DNA of 16,175 bases. It comes from Thermoplasmata archaeon. Lineage in GTDB: Archaea > Thermoplasmatota > Thermoplasmata > Lutacidiplasmatales > UBA184. How positions within the stretch are numbered: position 1 is the stretch's first letter; every line of letters begins with the position of its first letter. Both the position numbers and the translations under genes were made by a program. Shown piece by piece: positions 1 through 6,309 of this stretch. The notes under the pieces are model-generated. The model saw nothing but the letters and a program-made list of their open reading frames with translations. It ran no database searches and was not told the origin of the DNA. The stretch spans positions 1 through 16,175 of the forward strand of contig JAJZMW010000068.1 in the NCBI GenBank assembly GCA_021848165.1, in the 5' to 3' direction.

Positions 1-63
1 GAGGCGCGGGAACTCCGCGAGGGGGAGGATGCCCGAGGTTCCGATCTCCGGTGCCCGATCCAC
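1..63 (-). CDS. Unidentified protein, N-terminal 21 codons only
   Basis: An open frame on the minus strand starts with GTG at 63-61 and stays open to the window edge. It reads VDRAPEIGTSGILPLAEFPRL (the first V would be read as Met). A strong Shine-Dalgarno sequence, AAGGAGG (75-69), lies five bases before the GTG, which is the main evidence for the gene. A weak TATA-like stretch (CCATTATTC, 116-108) sits about 50 bases upstream, so it may have its own promoter rather than depend only on the ribosomal operon. In many euryarchaea the gene after rps27ae is kae1-bud32, but these residues do not resemble the start of Kae1. Function not recognised; the gene continues outside the window. Confidence 0.5.
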   Translation of the reverse strand, partial: MDRAPEIGTSGILPLAEFPRL

Positions 64-162
64 GGCCCCCTCCTTCGGGAAGGTCGGCCGCGATGCGGCG
101 GACGCGCGAATAATGGTCGAGTCGAACTCAGTTGACGGAGGCGACGGGAGCGATCGACCCGC

Positions 163-375
163 TCACGCGGAGCCTTTCGCGCCCTTCCCCTTCCCCGTCG
201 GGGGGGCGGGAGGAGCGCTCGGGGTCTTCGACTCCGAGTAGCCGCACTTGCCGCAGGAGCGCCGGTCCTTGTGCTCGGCGAGGAACGTCCCCGGGCCGCA
301 CTTCGGACACGACTTGTGGGTGCGCGTGAGCGTGTCGCCCTTCGTCTCGTAGAGGCCGATGCGCGCCTTCGCCAT
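163..375 (-). CDS. rps27ae: 30S ribosomal protein S27ae
   Basis: Seventy-residue zinc-ribbon protein of the small ribosomal subunit. The two metal-binding pairs are clear: C23-P-K-C26 and C41-G-K-C44, inside the family signature KSCPKCGPGTFLAEHKDRRS followed by CGKCGYSE. Archaeal S27ae is usually about 50-60 residues; this one carries an additional C-terminal tail of about 20 residues rich in Pro, Ala, Gly and Lys (TPSAPPAPPTGKGKGAKGSA). It starts only six bases after the rps24e stop codon, so it is surely cotranscribed with it. It is the last gene of the rpo7-spt4-dephospho-CoA kinase-rps24e-rps27ae cluster, an arrangement common in euryarchaea. Confidence 0.95.
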   Translation of the reverse strand: MAKARIGLYETKGDTLTRTHKSCPKCGPGTFLAEHKDRRSCGKCGYSESKTPSAPPAPPTGKGKGAKGSA

Positions 376-381
376 GCGCCC

Positions 382-747
382 CTACGCTCCCTTCGCCGGC
401 TCGGCGGGGGCCGCCGGGGCCGCGGCGGCTTCGGCGCTCGCTCCGGGGGCGGCGGGCGCGACCTTCTCGATGATCTTGTTGCGCACCAGGATATGCTCGC
501 GCGCGATCGCCTTCGCGTCGTCCACGCTGACGTAGATCGACGCCTGGCCGATCGAGCGGGCCGTGCCGAACTTCGCTTCCATCCGCTCGATCACCACGCG
601 GTCCTTGCTCGCCTGGGTCGCCTTCGCGAGCTCGGCGCGCACGCTGTCGCGGGTCGGGGTCGCGGACTCGGGGTGGGCGATCTCGAAGCGGTAGTCGGTG
701 CGCTTGAGCAGCGGGTTCGGCCGCTCGTCCAAGATCTTAATCTCCAA
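382..747 (-). CDS. rps24e: 30S ribosomal protein S24e
   Basis: Small-subunit ribosomal protein of 121 residues. I place the start at TTG (747-745), giving an N-terminus (M)EIKILDERPNPLLKRTDYRF that matches the usual S24e beginning. A longer frame to ATG 837 would add 30 unrelated residues lying wholly inside the upstream gene. A GGAGG about ten bases before the TTG supports this choice. The start overlaps the end of the dephospho-CoA kinase gene by 11 bases, which suggests translational coupling. Conserved features include PLLKR near the N-terminus and the FGTARSIGQASIYVS segment. After about residue 95 the protein runs into an Ala/Pro-rich tail (AAPGASAEAAAAPAAPAEPA) not typical of the family and probably disordered. 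Confidence 0.93.
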   Translation of the reverse strand: MEIKILDERPNPLLKRTDYRFEIAHPESATPTRDSVRAELAKATQASKDRVVIERMEAKFGTARSIGQASIYVSVDDAKAIAREHILVRNKIIEKVAPAAPGASAEAAAAPAAPAEPAKGA

Positions 748-1294
748 GGTCGATCCGCCTCCGTTCCATCCGGTCGAGCAGCTGTTGAACATGCGCTTTC
801 GCGCGACCGTCGACGCGCACGAAAGAGGCCCCCTCACCCGGGATGCCGTATATAACGGTGGCCCCGAGCGGGAGCTCCCGAACGAGCGCGAGCGACGCGA
901 GGTCCTCTTCCCCCTCGACCACGATCAATCCCCCGCCCCCGGCCCACCGCTCCCGGATCGCCCGGACGAGCGCGTCGGTCAGCGTCCCCGCCGGGTTCGG
1001 GATCCGAACGCCCCCGCGCGCCGCGAGGGGCGCGAACCCTTCCGCGTCGATCGGTTCGCGACGCTGCGTCACGAAGTCCACGATGCCGAGGCGCGGCAGA
1101 TGACCGAGGCGGATCGCGTCCCGCGTGACGCGGTCCCCGCAGGTCGCGAAGTCGGCGAGCTCGGTGAGCGCGCGGTCGGCGTCGGGTCCGGTGCGCACGG
1201 GGCCGTAGCGCGCGGCGAGCTCTCCGCGGAGCGCCGCGGGAACGACCCAGGCGTTCGGCTCACTTGACGCGGAGCGCGTAGCGTCCCGCGGCAT
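737..1294 (-). CDS. GTP-dependent dephospho-CoA kinase (DUF359 family)
   Basis: A 185-residue protein of the archaeal DUF359 family, shown in Thermococcales to phosphorylate dephospho-CoA with GTP, the last step of CoA synthesis. Family motifs are visible in order: a nucleotide-binding segment CGDRVTRDAI near residue 52, LGIVDFVTQRR near 69, RIPNPAGTLTDAL near 97, the acidic IVVEGEEDLASLAL at 124-137 and the VIYGIPGEG loop at 147-155. The ATG at 1294 is the only in-frame start that keeps the conserved N-terminal half; it overlaps spt4 by 35 bases, and I see no in-frame ATG or GTG just after the spt4 stop. Its place between spt4 and rps24e is the usual archaeal context. Cytosolic; length normal for the family. 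Confidence 0.9.
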   Translation of the reverse strand: MPRDATRSASSEPNAWVVPAALRGELAARYGPVRTGPDADRALTELADFATCGDRVTRDAIRLGHLPRLGIVDFVTQRREPIDAEGFAPLAARGGVRIPNPAGTLTDALVRAIRERWAGGGGLIVVEGEEDLASLALVRELPLGATVIYGIPGEGASFVRVDGRAKAHVQQLLDRMERRRIDLGD

Positions 1295-1445
1295 GGATCC
1301 CCATCTTGCGGGCGATCTCCGACTTCTCGGGGTCGATGACGACCAGGTACCCTTGCCATTCCCGGGAGACCTCGCCGCCGCACCGGGGGCACTTCGTCTG
1401 ATCGGTGATCGCGTGGCAGGTCTTGCACGCCTTGAGATTGATCAT
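1260..1445 (-). CDS. spt4: Transcription elongation factor Spt4 (RpoE2)
   Basis: A 61-residue zinc protein that pairs with Spt5/NusG on RNA polymerase and aids processive elongation. Zinc ligands are C7 and C10 (CKTC) and C19 and C22 (CPRC). They are followed by the typical WQGYLVVIDPEKSEIARKMG core, in which the hydrophobic strand makes the Spt5 interface, and a short IHAAGRYALRVK ending. Length is normal. The ATG lies ten bases after rpo7, with the ribosome binding site GAGGAG overlapping the rpo7 stop codon (TGAGGAG), so the two are translationally linked. The neighbouring polymerase subunit gene and the dephospho-CoA kinase gene complete the standard archaeal cluster. Confidence 0.96.
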   Translation of the reverse strand: MINLKACKTCHAITDQTKCPRCGGEVSREWQGYLVVIDPEKSEIARKMGIHAAGRYALRVK

Positions 1446-1454
1446 CGGGTCTCC

Positions 1455-2081
1455 TCAGCTCGCGGTCCCGCTGGGGCGCGCGGCGGCGGCGCTCTCCTTC
1501 TTCGCGCTCGCCTTCTTCGCCGGCTTCTCGTCGGCCTTCTTGTGCGCGTCGGCGATCCACTCGAGCCGCCCGAGCCCGGGCTGCCGCATCGTGAGCCCGA
1601 TGCGGCTGTCGCGGGGGGAGATCTCGCTGAGCGAGAGGGAGACGATCCGCGCCCGCGCCTTGTAGCCGACCTTGAGATCCCGCTTCGTCTCGACGCCGAT
1701 GAGCCGCTGGTTGTGCTCGTCGATGTTCACGCGATCGTCCATGATCTGCGAGACGTGGAGCAGGCCGTCCAGCGGGCCGAAGCGGACGAAGGCGCCGAAC
1801 TTGCGGATCTCGACGACCGACCCCTCGACGACCTCCTGGATCTCGGGGCGGAAGAACAGGGCGGTGTACTCGACCTCCTGGTAGACCCCGCCGTCCCCGT
1901 GGATGATGTGGCCCTCGCCCACGGCCCGCACATCGCGGATCAGCACCGTCAGGTTGGCTCCGTCGATCAGCTTCCCTTCGAACTGCTGCTGCGCGAGCTC
2001 GGTGAGCACTCCCTCGAGCGGAGCCCCCAGGCGGGCCGGGGGGATCCGAACGACGTCGGTGCGCCGGTCGAGATAGTACAT
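1455..2081 (-). CDS. rpo7: RNA polymerase subunit Rpo7 (RpoE1, Rpb7 homologue)
   Basis: A 208-residue stalk subunit of archaeal RNA polymerase; with Rpo4 it forms the stalk that binds nascent RNA and helps open the promoter. I start at ATG 2081 (MYYLDRRTDVVRIPP), which matches the family N-terminus. The frame stays open much further upstream, but that part is antisense to the methyltransferase gene. An N-terminal RNP-like domain spans about residues 1-80. An S1 RNA-binding domain follows (VVEGSVVEIRKFGAFVRFGP, then GLLHVSQI). The last 30 residues are a Lys/Ala-rich tail (AHKKADEKPAKKASAKKES), longer than usual. A TATA element centred 26 bases upstream suggests a leaderless mRNA and marks this as the first gene of the operon. 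Confidence 0.95.
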   Translation of the reverse strand: MYYLDRRTDVVRIPPARLGAPLEGVLTELAQQQFEGKLIDGANLTVLIRDVRAVGEGHIIHGDGGVYQEVEYTALFFRPEIQEVVEGSVVEIRKFGAFVRFGPLDGLLHVSQIMDDRVNIDEHNQRLIGVETKRDLKVGYKARARIVSLSLSEISPRDSRIGLTMRQPGLGRLEWIADAHKKADEKPAKKASAKKESAAAARPSGTAS

Positions 2082-2103
2082 TTCGGCGCGGCGACCCGGG
2101 GCC

Positions 2104-2110
2104 ATTATAT
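2104..2110 (-). promoter_or_regulatory. TATA element of the rpo7 operon
   Basis: On the minus strand the sequence reads ATCATATAATGG. It is the most A/T-rich spot in the rpo7-methyltransferase intergenic region and is centred about 26 bases before the rpo7 ATG. In archaea the TATA box lies about 25-30 bases before the transcription start, so the transcript should begin at or next to the start codon. Confidence 0.7.
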
Positions 2111-2174
2111 GATAGTTGCTACGGCGACGCCGACGACGCGACCCCCCCTCCGCGCGAGAGCCGGGCGGCACCGT

Positions 2175-2182
2175 GAGATAGC
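2175..2182 (+). promoter_or_regulatory. Weak TATA-like element before the methyltransferase
   Basis: GAGATAGC, centred about 27 bases before ATG 2205, fits the spacing seen at other starts in this window. It is a poor match in composition, so this is only a tentative promoter. Confidence 0.3.
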
Positions 2183-2204
2183 TCCGACGTCGTCCCGAAC
2201 ATCG

Positions 2205-2914
2205 ATGGACGCACGGGGCCGGGAGCGTCGCCGCCACTGGGAGACGGTCTGGGCCTCCCGGGCCGATGACGAACTGAGCTGGTTCCAGGCGGCGCCCACG
2301 ATCTCCCTGCGATGGATCGAGAAGGTCGCCGCGCCCCGGGACCCGATCCTCGACGTCGGAGGAGGCCACTCCCCCCTGGCGGCGACGCTCGCGAGGCGCG
2401 GGTATCGGGACCTGACCGTGATCGACCTCTCTCGACGGGCGATCGACCGGGCGCGACGGCGGGCGGGGGCCGCCGCACGACGGATCCACTGGACGGTCGC
2501 GGACGCCACCCGGCTCGGTCCGCTTCCGCCGATCGCCGTCTGGCACGACCGGGCCGTCTTCCATTTCCTGACCCGGCGGAGGAGCGACGCCGCTACCTTG
2601 GGCGCGCGCTTCGTTCCGTGCGGCCCGGGGGCTACCTCCTCTTTGCGACGTTCGCGCCGGACGGACCGCGCCGGTGCAGCGGACTTCCGGTCCGGCGATA
2701 CGATGTCGCCGCCTTGGCCCGCGAGCTCGGCGACGGCGTGCGCCCGGTCGCGCACCGGAAGGAGTCGCACCGCACCCCGTTCGGGACGCGGCAATCGTTC
2801 CTCTACACGCTCTGGCGGCGGGTCGACCCGTCCCCGACGTCGCTCCGCGGTCGCCGGTCTAGCGCGCGGGGATCGACTTCCCCTCGACGAGGAGACCGAG
2901 CGCCCGATCGGTGA
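2205..2914 (+). pseudogene. Class I SAM-dependent methyltransferase, frameshifted
   Basis: The coding sequence is split between two frames. From ATG 2205 the first frame gives HWETVWASRADDELSWFQ, the SAM-binding motif DPILDVGGGHSPLAATLA, the acidic loop LTVIDLS and VWHDRAVFHFLT. At about 2570-2573 the homology jumps to the next frame, which continues DPAEERRRYLGRALRSVRPGG, YLLFATFAPDGPRRCSGLPV and HRTPFGTRQSFLYTLWRR, ending at 2914. Proteins of this family read FHFLTDPAER without a break, so about four bases (one copy of a GACC GACC repeat) appear to be missing, or an equivalent shift has occurred. Either the gene is broken or the sequence has an error here. The family has no assigned substrate that I know. 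Its 3' end overlaps gap by 56 bases in convergent orientation. Start choice rests on the conserved HWE segment following closely. Confidence 0.8.
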
Positions 2915-3908
2915 TCGCCATCGACGCCTCGGCGTTCGGGGCGAGGGAGAACATCGATCGGATCGCGTCGACGTTCTCGGGGACCACGATCGACTCCTGG
3001 TGGATCGCCTGGAAGAAGTGGAGGTCGGCGCCGTGGAGGCCGATCCCTTCCTCCCAGAGGACGTTCTCCATCACGTCGTTGTGGCCGAGGCCGCGGTCGC
3101 GCGCGAACTCCATCACCTGCGGGGTCCCCTCGACGCGCTCCCACCCGCGGAAGAGCCGGAAGCGCGGGCTGGCCGCGAGCGTGCGGGCGATCTCGGCGGC
3201 GTTCGCCGGCGGGTGGCGCAGGCGCACGCGGTTCACGTGGACGTGCATGAGCGTCGTGGGGACCACGACCGCGAGCGTCGTGATCGGGAGGTCCTGCAGC
3301 ACCGTCCGTACGTCCGGACCGTGGTGGCTCGGCATCTGGAACGTCGGGAGGATCCCGTTGATCGGCCCCTTCTTCGACTCCGCCGGGTCGGCGGCGCGGC
3401 GGACGATCGTCGCGTCCCAGCTCTCGACGCCCCACGACCGATCGATCAGCGCGGCGGCGCGGGCGAGCCCGGTCGTGTTGCAGCTCACGACCCGCAGCGA
3501 TTGCTTGTCGTGCCCGACGGCGTAGTTCGCCATCGCGTTGAACGACGCCTGGGCGACGTCCGCCTTCTCCCCGCCCTGGAAGATCGCCCGGATCCCCTTC
3601 GCCCGGTAGAGGGCGGCGTTCTCCCGGCCGACCTTGTCGGGGGCGGCGTCGACGATCACGTCGACATCGCTCAGGAGGTCGTCCAATGTGCCCGCGGTCG
3701 CGATCCCGGCGCTCGCGAACGCCGCGCGGTCCCCGCCGCCGCTCACGTAGAGAGGGTAGCCGCGACGGATCGCGTCCTCGGCCTCGAAGCTCGGTCGCGT
3801 CTTCGCGACGCCGATGAGCTCGAGATCCGGCTGGCGGGCCACCGCGTCGGCGACGCGCTTGCCGATCGTCCCGAAGCCGTTGACCCCGACGCGGATCCTC
3901 TTCGCCAT
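2859..3908 (-). CDS. gap: Archaeal type II glyceraldehyde-3-phosphate dehydrogenase
   Basis: A 349-residue cytosolic enzyme that oxidises glyceraldehyde 3-phosphate to 1,3-bisphosphoglycerate with NAD(P), mostly used in the gluconeogenic direction in archaea. The Rossmann motif VGVNGFGTIGKRVADAV is at residues 7-23, the catalytic cysteine is C143 in VVSCNTTGL, and the archaeal signature FQMPSHHGPDV and the LMHVHVN segment follow. Length is normal for the type II family, which has low identity with bacterial GAPDH. The ATG has GGAGGG one base upstream (too close to be ideal) and a TATA-like CTTTATC about 29 bases upstream. It is divergent from the acyl-CoA dehydrogenase gene and overlaps the broken methyltransferase at its 3' end. 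No partner glycolytic genes are adjacent. Confidence 0.95.
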   Translation of the reverse strand: MAKRIRVGVNGFGTIGKRVADAVARQPDLELIGVAKTRPSFEAEDAIRRGYPLYVSGGGDRAAFASAGIATAGTLDDLLSDVDVIVDAAPDKVGRENAALYRAKGIRAIFQGGEKADVAQASFNAMANYAVGHDKQSLRVVSCNTTGLARAAALIDRSWGVESWDATIVRRAADPAESKKGPINGILPTFQMPSHHGPDVRTVLQDLPITTLAVVVPTTLMHVHVNRVRLRHPPANAAEIARTLAASPRFRLFRGWERVEGTPQVMEFARDRGLGHNDVMENVLWEEGIGLHGADLHFFQAIHQESIVVPENVDAIRSMFSLAPNAEASMAITDRALGLLVEGKSIPAR

Positions 3909-3933
3909 GCCCTCCGACGCACCCCCCCGACGG

Positions 3934-3940
3934 GATAAAG
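3934..3940 (-). promoter_or_regulatory. TATA element of gap
   Basis: Minus-strand CTTTATC, centred about 29 bases before the gap ATG, in an otherwise G/C-rich spacer. The spacing predicts a leaderless or nearly leaderless mRNA. Confidence 0.6.
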
Positions 3941-3948
3941 GGGTTCCC

Positions 3949-3974
3949 GGAGCCCCCCTCTCCCCCGGGGCTCC
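3949..3974. repeat. Perfect 8-bp inverted repeat between gap and acyl-CoA dehydrogenase
   Basis: GGAGCCCC (3949-3956) and GGGGCTCC (3967-3974) are exact reverse complements separated by ten pyrimidines. The repeat lies in the 119-base divergent promoter region, just upstream of the gap TATA element and about 54 bases before the dehydrogenase start. It could be a regulator site serving both genes; in such G/C-rich DNA chance is also possible. Confidence 0.45.
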
Positions 3975-4027
3975 TCGACGCCTCCGCAGGCCTTTTGGCT
4001 CGCGAAGGGTCGCCGGTCCGATCGCCC

Positions 4028-5218
4028 ATGGAGTTCGCGCTCAGCGACGAGGAAGCCGCCTTCCAGAGCGCCGTCCGACAGTTCGGCGACAAGGTCCTGC
4101 GCCCGCACGAGCGCGAGATCGACGCGGGCGGCCGCATCCCCGACCCCGTGCTCGCGGAGATGGCCCACCTCGGCCTCCTCGCGATGCCGGTCCCGCCCGA
4201 GTACGGCGGCATGGGCGCGAGCGCCGTGCTCACGGAGCTCGCGGCCGAGGAGGTCGGCCGGGGCGACTTCTCGATGGCGACCGCCGTCTTCTTCCTGCTC
4301 GAGGCCGGATGGGGCTACGTCCTGAGCCGCCACGGCACCGAGGCGGCCCGCCGGGAGGTGCTTCCCCCGGTCTGCGAGGGGAAGGCGTTCCTCGGCATCG
4401 CCACGACCGAGCCGACGGGGGGGAGCGACCTCGCCCGCATGCGGACCGTCTCCCGTCGGGACGGCTCCGAGTTCGTCCTGCGGGGGGAGAAGGCGTTCGT
4501 CTCGGGCGTCGAAGAGGCGAAGCGGCTCGGGGGGGGCCACCTGACGTTGACCCGGGTCGAGGGGGGCGGGTTCAACTTCCTCTACGTGCCCACGCGCTCC
4601 GAGCACCTCGCGACCCAGCGGTTCGAGAACATGGGCCGGATGGGGATCAGCACCGGGGGGCTCAGCTACGCGGACGTCCGGGTTCCGGAACGCTACCTCA
4701 TCGGCGCGGAGGGGAAGGGGTTCGACCGGGCGATGGACGGGTTCCGTGTGGCGCGGACGTTCGTCAGCGCCGCATGCGTGGGCGCCGCGGAGCGCGCCCT
4801 CGAGACCGGGATCGCCTACCTGCGCGAGCGCGAGGTCTTCGGGTCGAAGCTCGGCAAGTTCGAGGGGCCGCAGTTCGAGCTCGCCGACCTCTACGCGCAG
4901 GTCGAGGCCGTCAAGTGGCAGTGCCGCCGGGCGGCGTGGCTGCTCGATCGCTACACGCTGCGGGGGGACCTCTCCCACCAGAGCGAGGTCGACAAGGCGG
5001 TGGCGAGCGTCAAGCTGACGGCCCCGCAGATCGCCTTCGACTGCGTCCGGCGCGTGATGATGTGGTTCGGCGCCGCCGGCTACACGAAGGACGTCGGCCT
5101 CGAGCTCGGCCTTCGCGGCGTGATGAGCTACTTGGTCGGCGCGGAGGGGGGGCTCAACATCATGCGGATCATCCTCGGACGCGAGCTGCTCGGCCGGGAG
5201 TTCGTCCCGTACCGCTGA
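4028..5218 (+). CDS. Acyl-CoA dehydrogenase
   Basis: A 396-residue FAD enzyme that introduces the alpha-beta double bond in an acyl-CoA and passes electrons to an electron-transfer flavoprotein; used in fatty-acid or branched amino-acid breakdown. The N-terminal helical domain covers about residues 1-120. The beta domain begins with GIATTEPTGGSDLARM (123-138), the flavin and substrate-binding signature. The C-terminal helical domain has RVMMWFGAAGYTKD and ends in GAEGGLNIMRIILGRELLG. E373 in that last stretch is at the position of the catalytic base in the medium-chain and short-chain enzymes. I start at ATG 4028 (MEFALSDEEAAF), the family-typical beginning, rather than the in-frame upstream codon at 3995. 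Substrate chain length cannot be told. thiL follows after 16 bases. Confidence 0.93.
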   Translation: MEFALSDEEAAFQSAVRQFGDKVLRPHEREIDAGGRIPDPVLAEMAHLGLLAMPVPPEYGGMGASAVLTELAAEEVGRGDFSMATAVFFLLEAGWGYVLSRHGTEAARREVLPPVCEGKAFLGIATTEPTGGSDLARMRTVSRRDGSEFVLRGEKAFVSGVEEAKRLGGGHLTLTRVEGGGFNFLYVPTRSEHLATQRFENMGRMGISTGGLSYADVRVPERYLIGAEGKGFDRAMDGFRVARTFVSAACVGAAERALETGIAYLREREVFGSKLGKFEGPQFELADLYAQVEAVKWQCRRAAWLLDRYTLRGDLSHQSEVDKAVASVKLTAPQIAFDCVRRVMMWFGAAGYTKDVGLELGLRGVMSYLVGAEGGLNIMRIILGRELLGREFVPYR

Positions 5219-5234
5219 TCCGACGGAGGGGACG

Positions 5235-6248
5235 GTGGCGATGCGACGGCGCTCCCCGGCGCCGCTCTCCGAGCGACGGTTCCACCGCTGGCTCGCCCGC
5301 ACCCTGCGGGGCGGCCCCGGTTCGCTCTTGCCGCTCGGCGACGACGCCGCCGCGCTCCGGGTCCCGCCGGGGGCGGTCGCGGTCCTCTCCACCGACTCGC
5401 TGGTCGAGGGGACCCACTTCTTGCCGGGGTCGCCGCCCGAGCTCGTTGGCCGCGCGGCCGTCGCGGTGAACCTCTCCGACCTCGCCGCGAAAGGCGCCGC
5501 GCCGGCGGGCGTGCTGCTCGCCCTCCTCCTCCCCCCGGAGACCCCGGTCGATTGGGCGCAACGCCTGATCCGGGGCGCGGCGGCCGAGGCGAAGCGGGCC
5601 GGCACGACGATCGTCGGCGGGGACACGAAGCCGTCCTCCCGGCGGGCGATCGTGGGGACCGTCGTCGGCTGGGCGGATCCCCGGCATCTCGTGCCGCGCC
5701 GGGCCGCGCGGCCCGGCGACCGGATCGTCGTCACCGGTACGGTCGGGCGCGGAGGCGCGGCGTACGACCGGCTCCAACGGCGCCGCGGGGTCCCCCGGCC
5801 TTCCGATCTCGCCCGGTTGCTCTCGGTCGAGCCGCGGCTCGCGGAGGGCCGATGGCTCGCCACCCGGGCGCACGCGATGATGGACACGTCGGACGGGCTC
5901 GCCGAGTCGGCGCATCTGCTGGCGGAGGCGAGCGGGGTCGCGCTCGAACTGGACGCCGCCCGGATTCCGTGGGATCCCGGCCTGGGGCGACCCCGACCGA
6001 CGGATCCCGCCTGGCTCGCGACCGCCTGCTTTGGGGGGGATTACGAGCTTTTCGCGGCCGTTCCGCCCCGGGCGGGCCGGATCCCGGGACGGATCGCGAC
6101 CGAGATCGGGCGGGTGCGGGCGGGCCGAGGGGTGACGATCCGGATCGGAGGGGTTCCTCGTCGGCTCGGACGCGGCGGTTGGCAGCCGTTCGCCGCGGCG
6201 GGCCTCTCGGCCGGGCCGCGGCAAAGGGCTCGCGTTGCTAGGCCGTAG
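5235..6248 (+). CDS. thiL: Thiamine-monophosphate kinase
   Basis: A 337-residue cytosolic enzyme that phosphorylates thiamine monophosphate to thiamine diphosphate with ATP. Family motifs appear in order: LPLGDDAAALRV near residues 32-43 (metal-binding aspartates), VLSTDSLVEGTHF, VNLSDLAAKGA near 79-89, TIVGGDTKPSS near 124-134, MMDTSDGLAESAHLL near 216-230 and CFGGDYELFAAVPP near 265-278. Start may be GTG 5235 or ATG 5241, two codons later; GGAGG at 5225-5229 is five bases before the GTG, which favours it. It follows the acyl-CoA dehydrogenase gene by 16 bases, so they are probably cotranscribed although unrelated in function. The C-terminal tail is Arg/Gly-rich and not conserved. Confidence 0.95.
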   Translation: MAMRRRSPAPLSERRFHRWLARTLRGGPGSLLPLGDDAAALRVPPGAVAVLSTDSLVEGTHFLPGSPPELVGRAAVAVNLSDLAAKGAAPAGVLLALLLPPETPVDWAQRLIRGAAAEAKRAGTTIVGGDTKPSSRRAIVGTVVGWADPRHLVPRRAARPGDRIVVTGTVGRGGAAYDRLQRRRGVPRPSDLARLLSVEPRLAEGRWLATRAHAMMDTSDGLAESAHLLAEASGVALELDAARIPWDPGLGRPRPTDPAWLATACFGGDYELFAAVPPRAGRIPGRIATEIGRVRAGRGVTIRIGGVPRRLGRGGWQPFAAAGLSAGPRQRARVARP

Positions 6249-6267
6249 CACCCCTGACGTCAGGTTC

Positions 6268-6275
6268 AAGTATTG
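6268..6275 (+). promoter_or_regulatory. TATA-like element before glutamate dehydrogenase
   Basis: AAGTATTG is the only A/T-rich patch in the short spacer after thiL. It is centred about 38 bases before ATG 6310, which would give a leader of roughly ten bases. Weak match. Confidence 0.4.
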
Positions 6276-6309
6276 CACGGCGGCTCGGCGCGCCGTCCCC
6301 CCGGGACGC

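Noticed and set aside
1293..3938. Very long plus-strand open frame of 881 codons
   Set aside because: It is antisense to spt4, rpo7 and gap and only briefly coincides with the real first half of the methyltransferase. Long antisense frames are expected in DNA of this GC content, and the translation is rich in Arg, Asp, Leu and Val without domains.
3743..5887. A 714-codon minus-strand frame
   Set aside because: It is the reverse shadow of the acyl-CoA dehydrogenase and thiL genes, both of which have complete family motifs on the plus strand.
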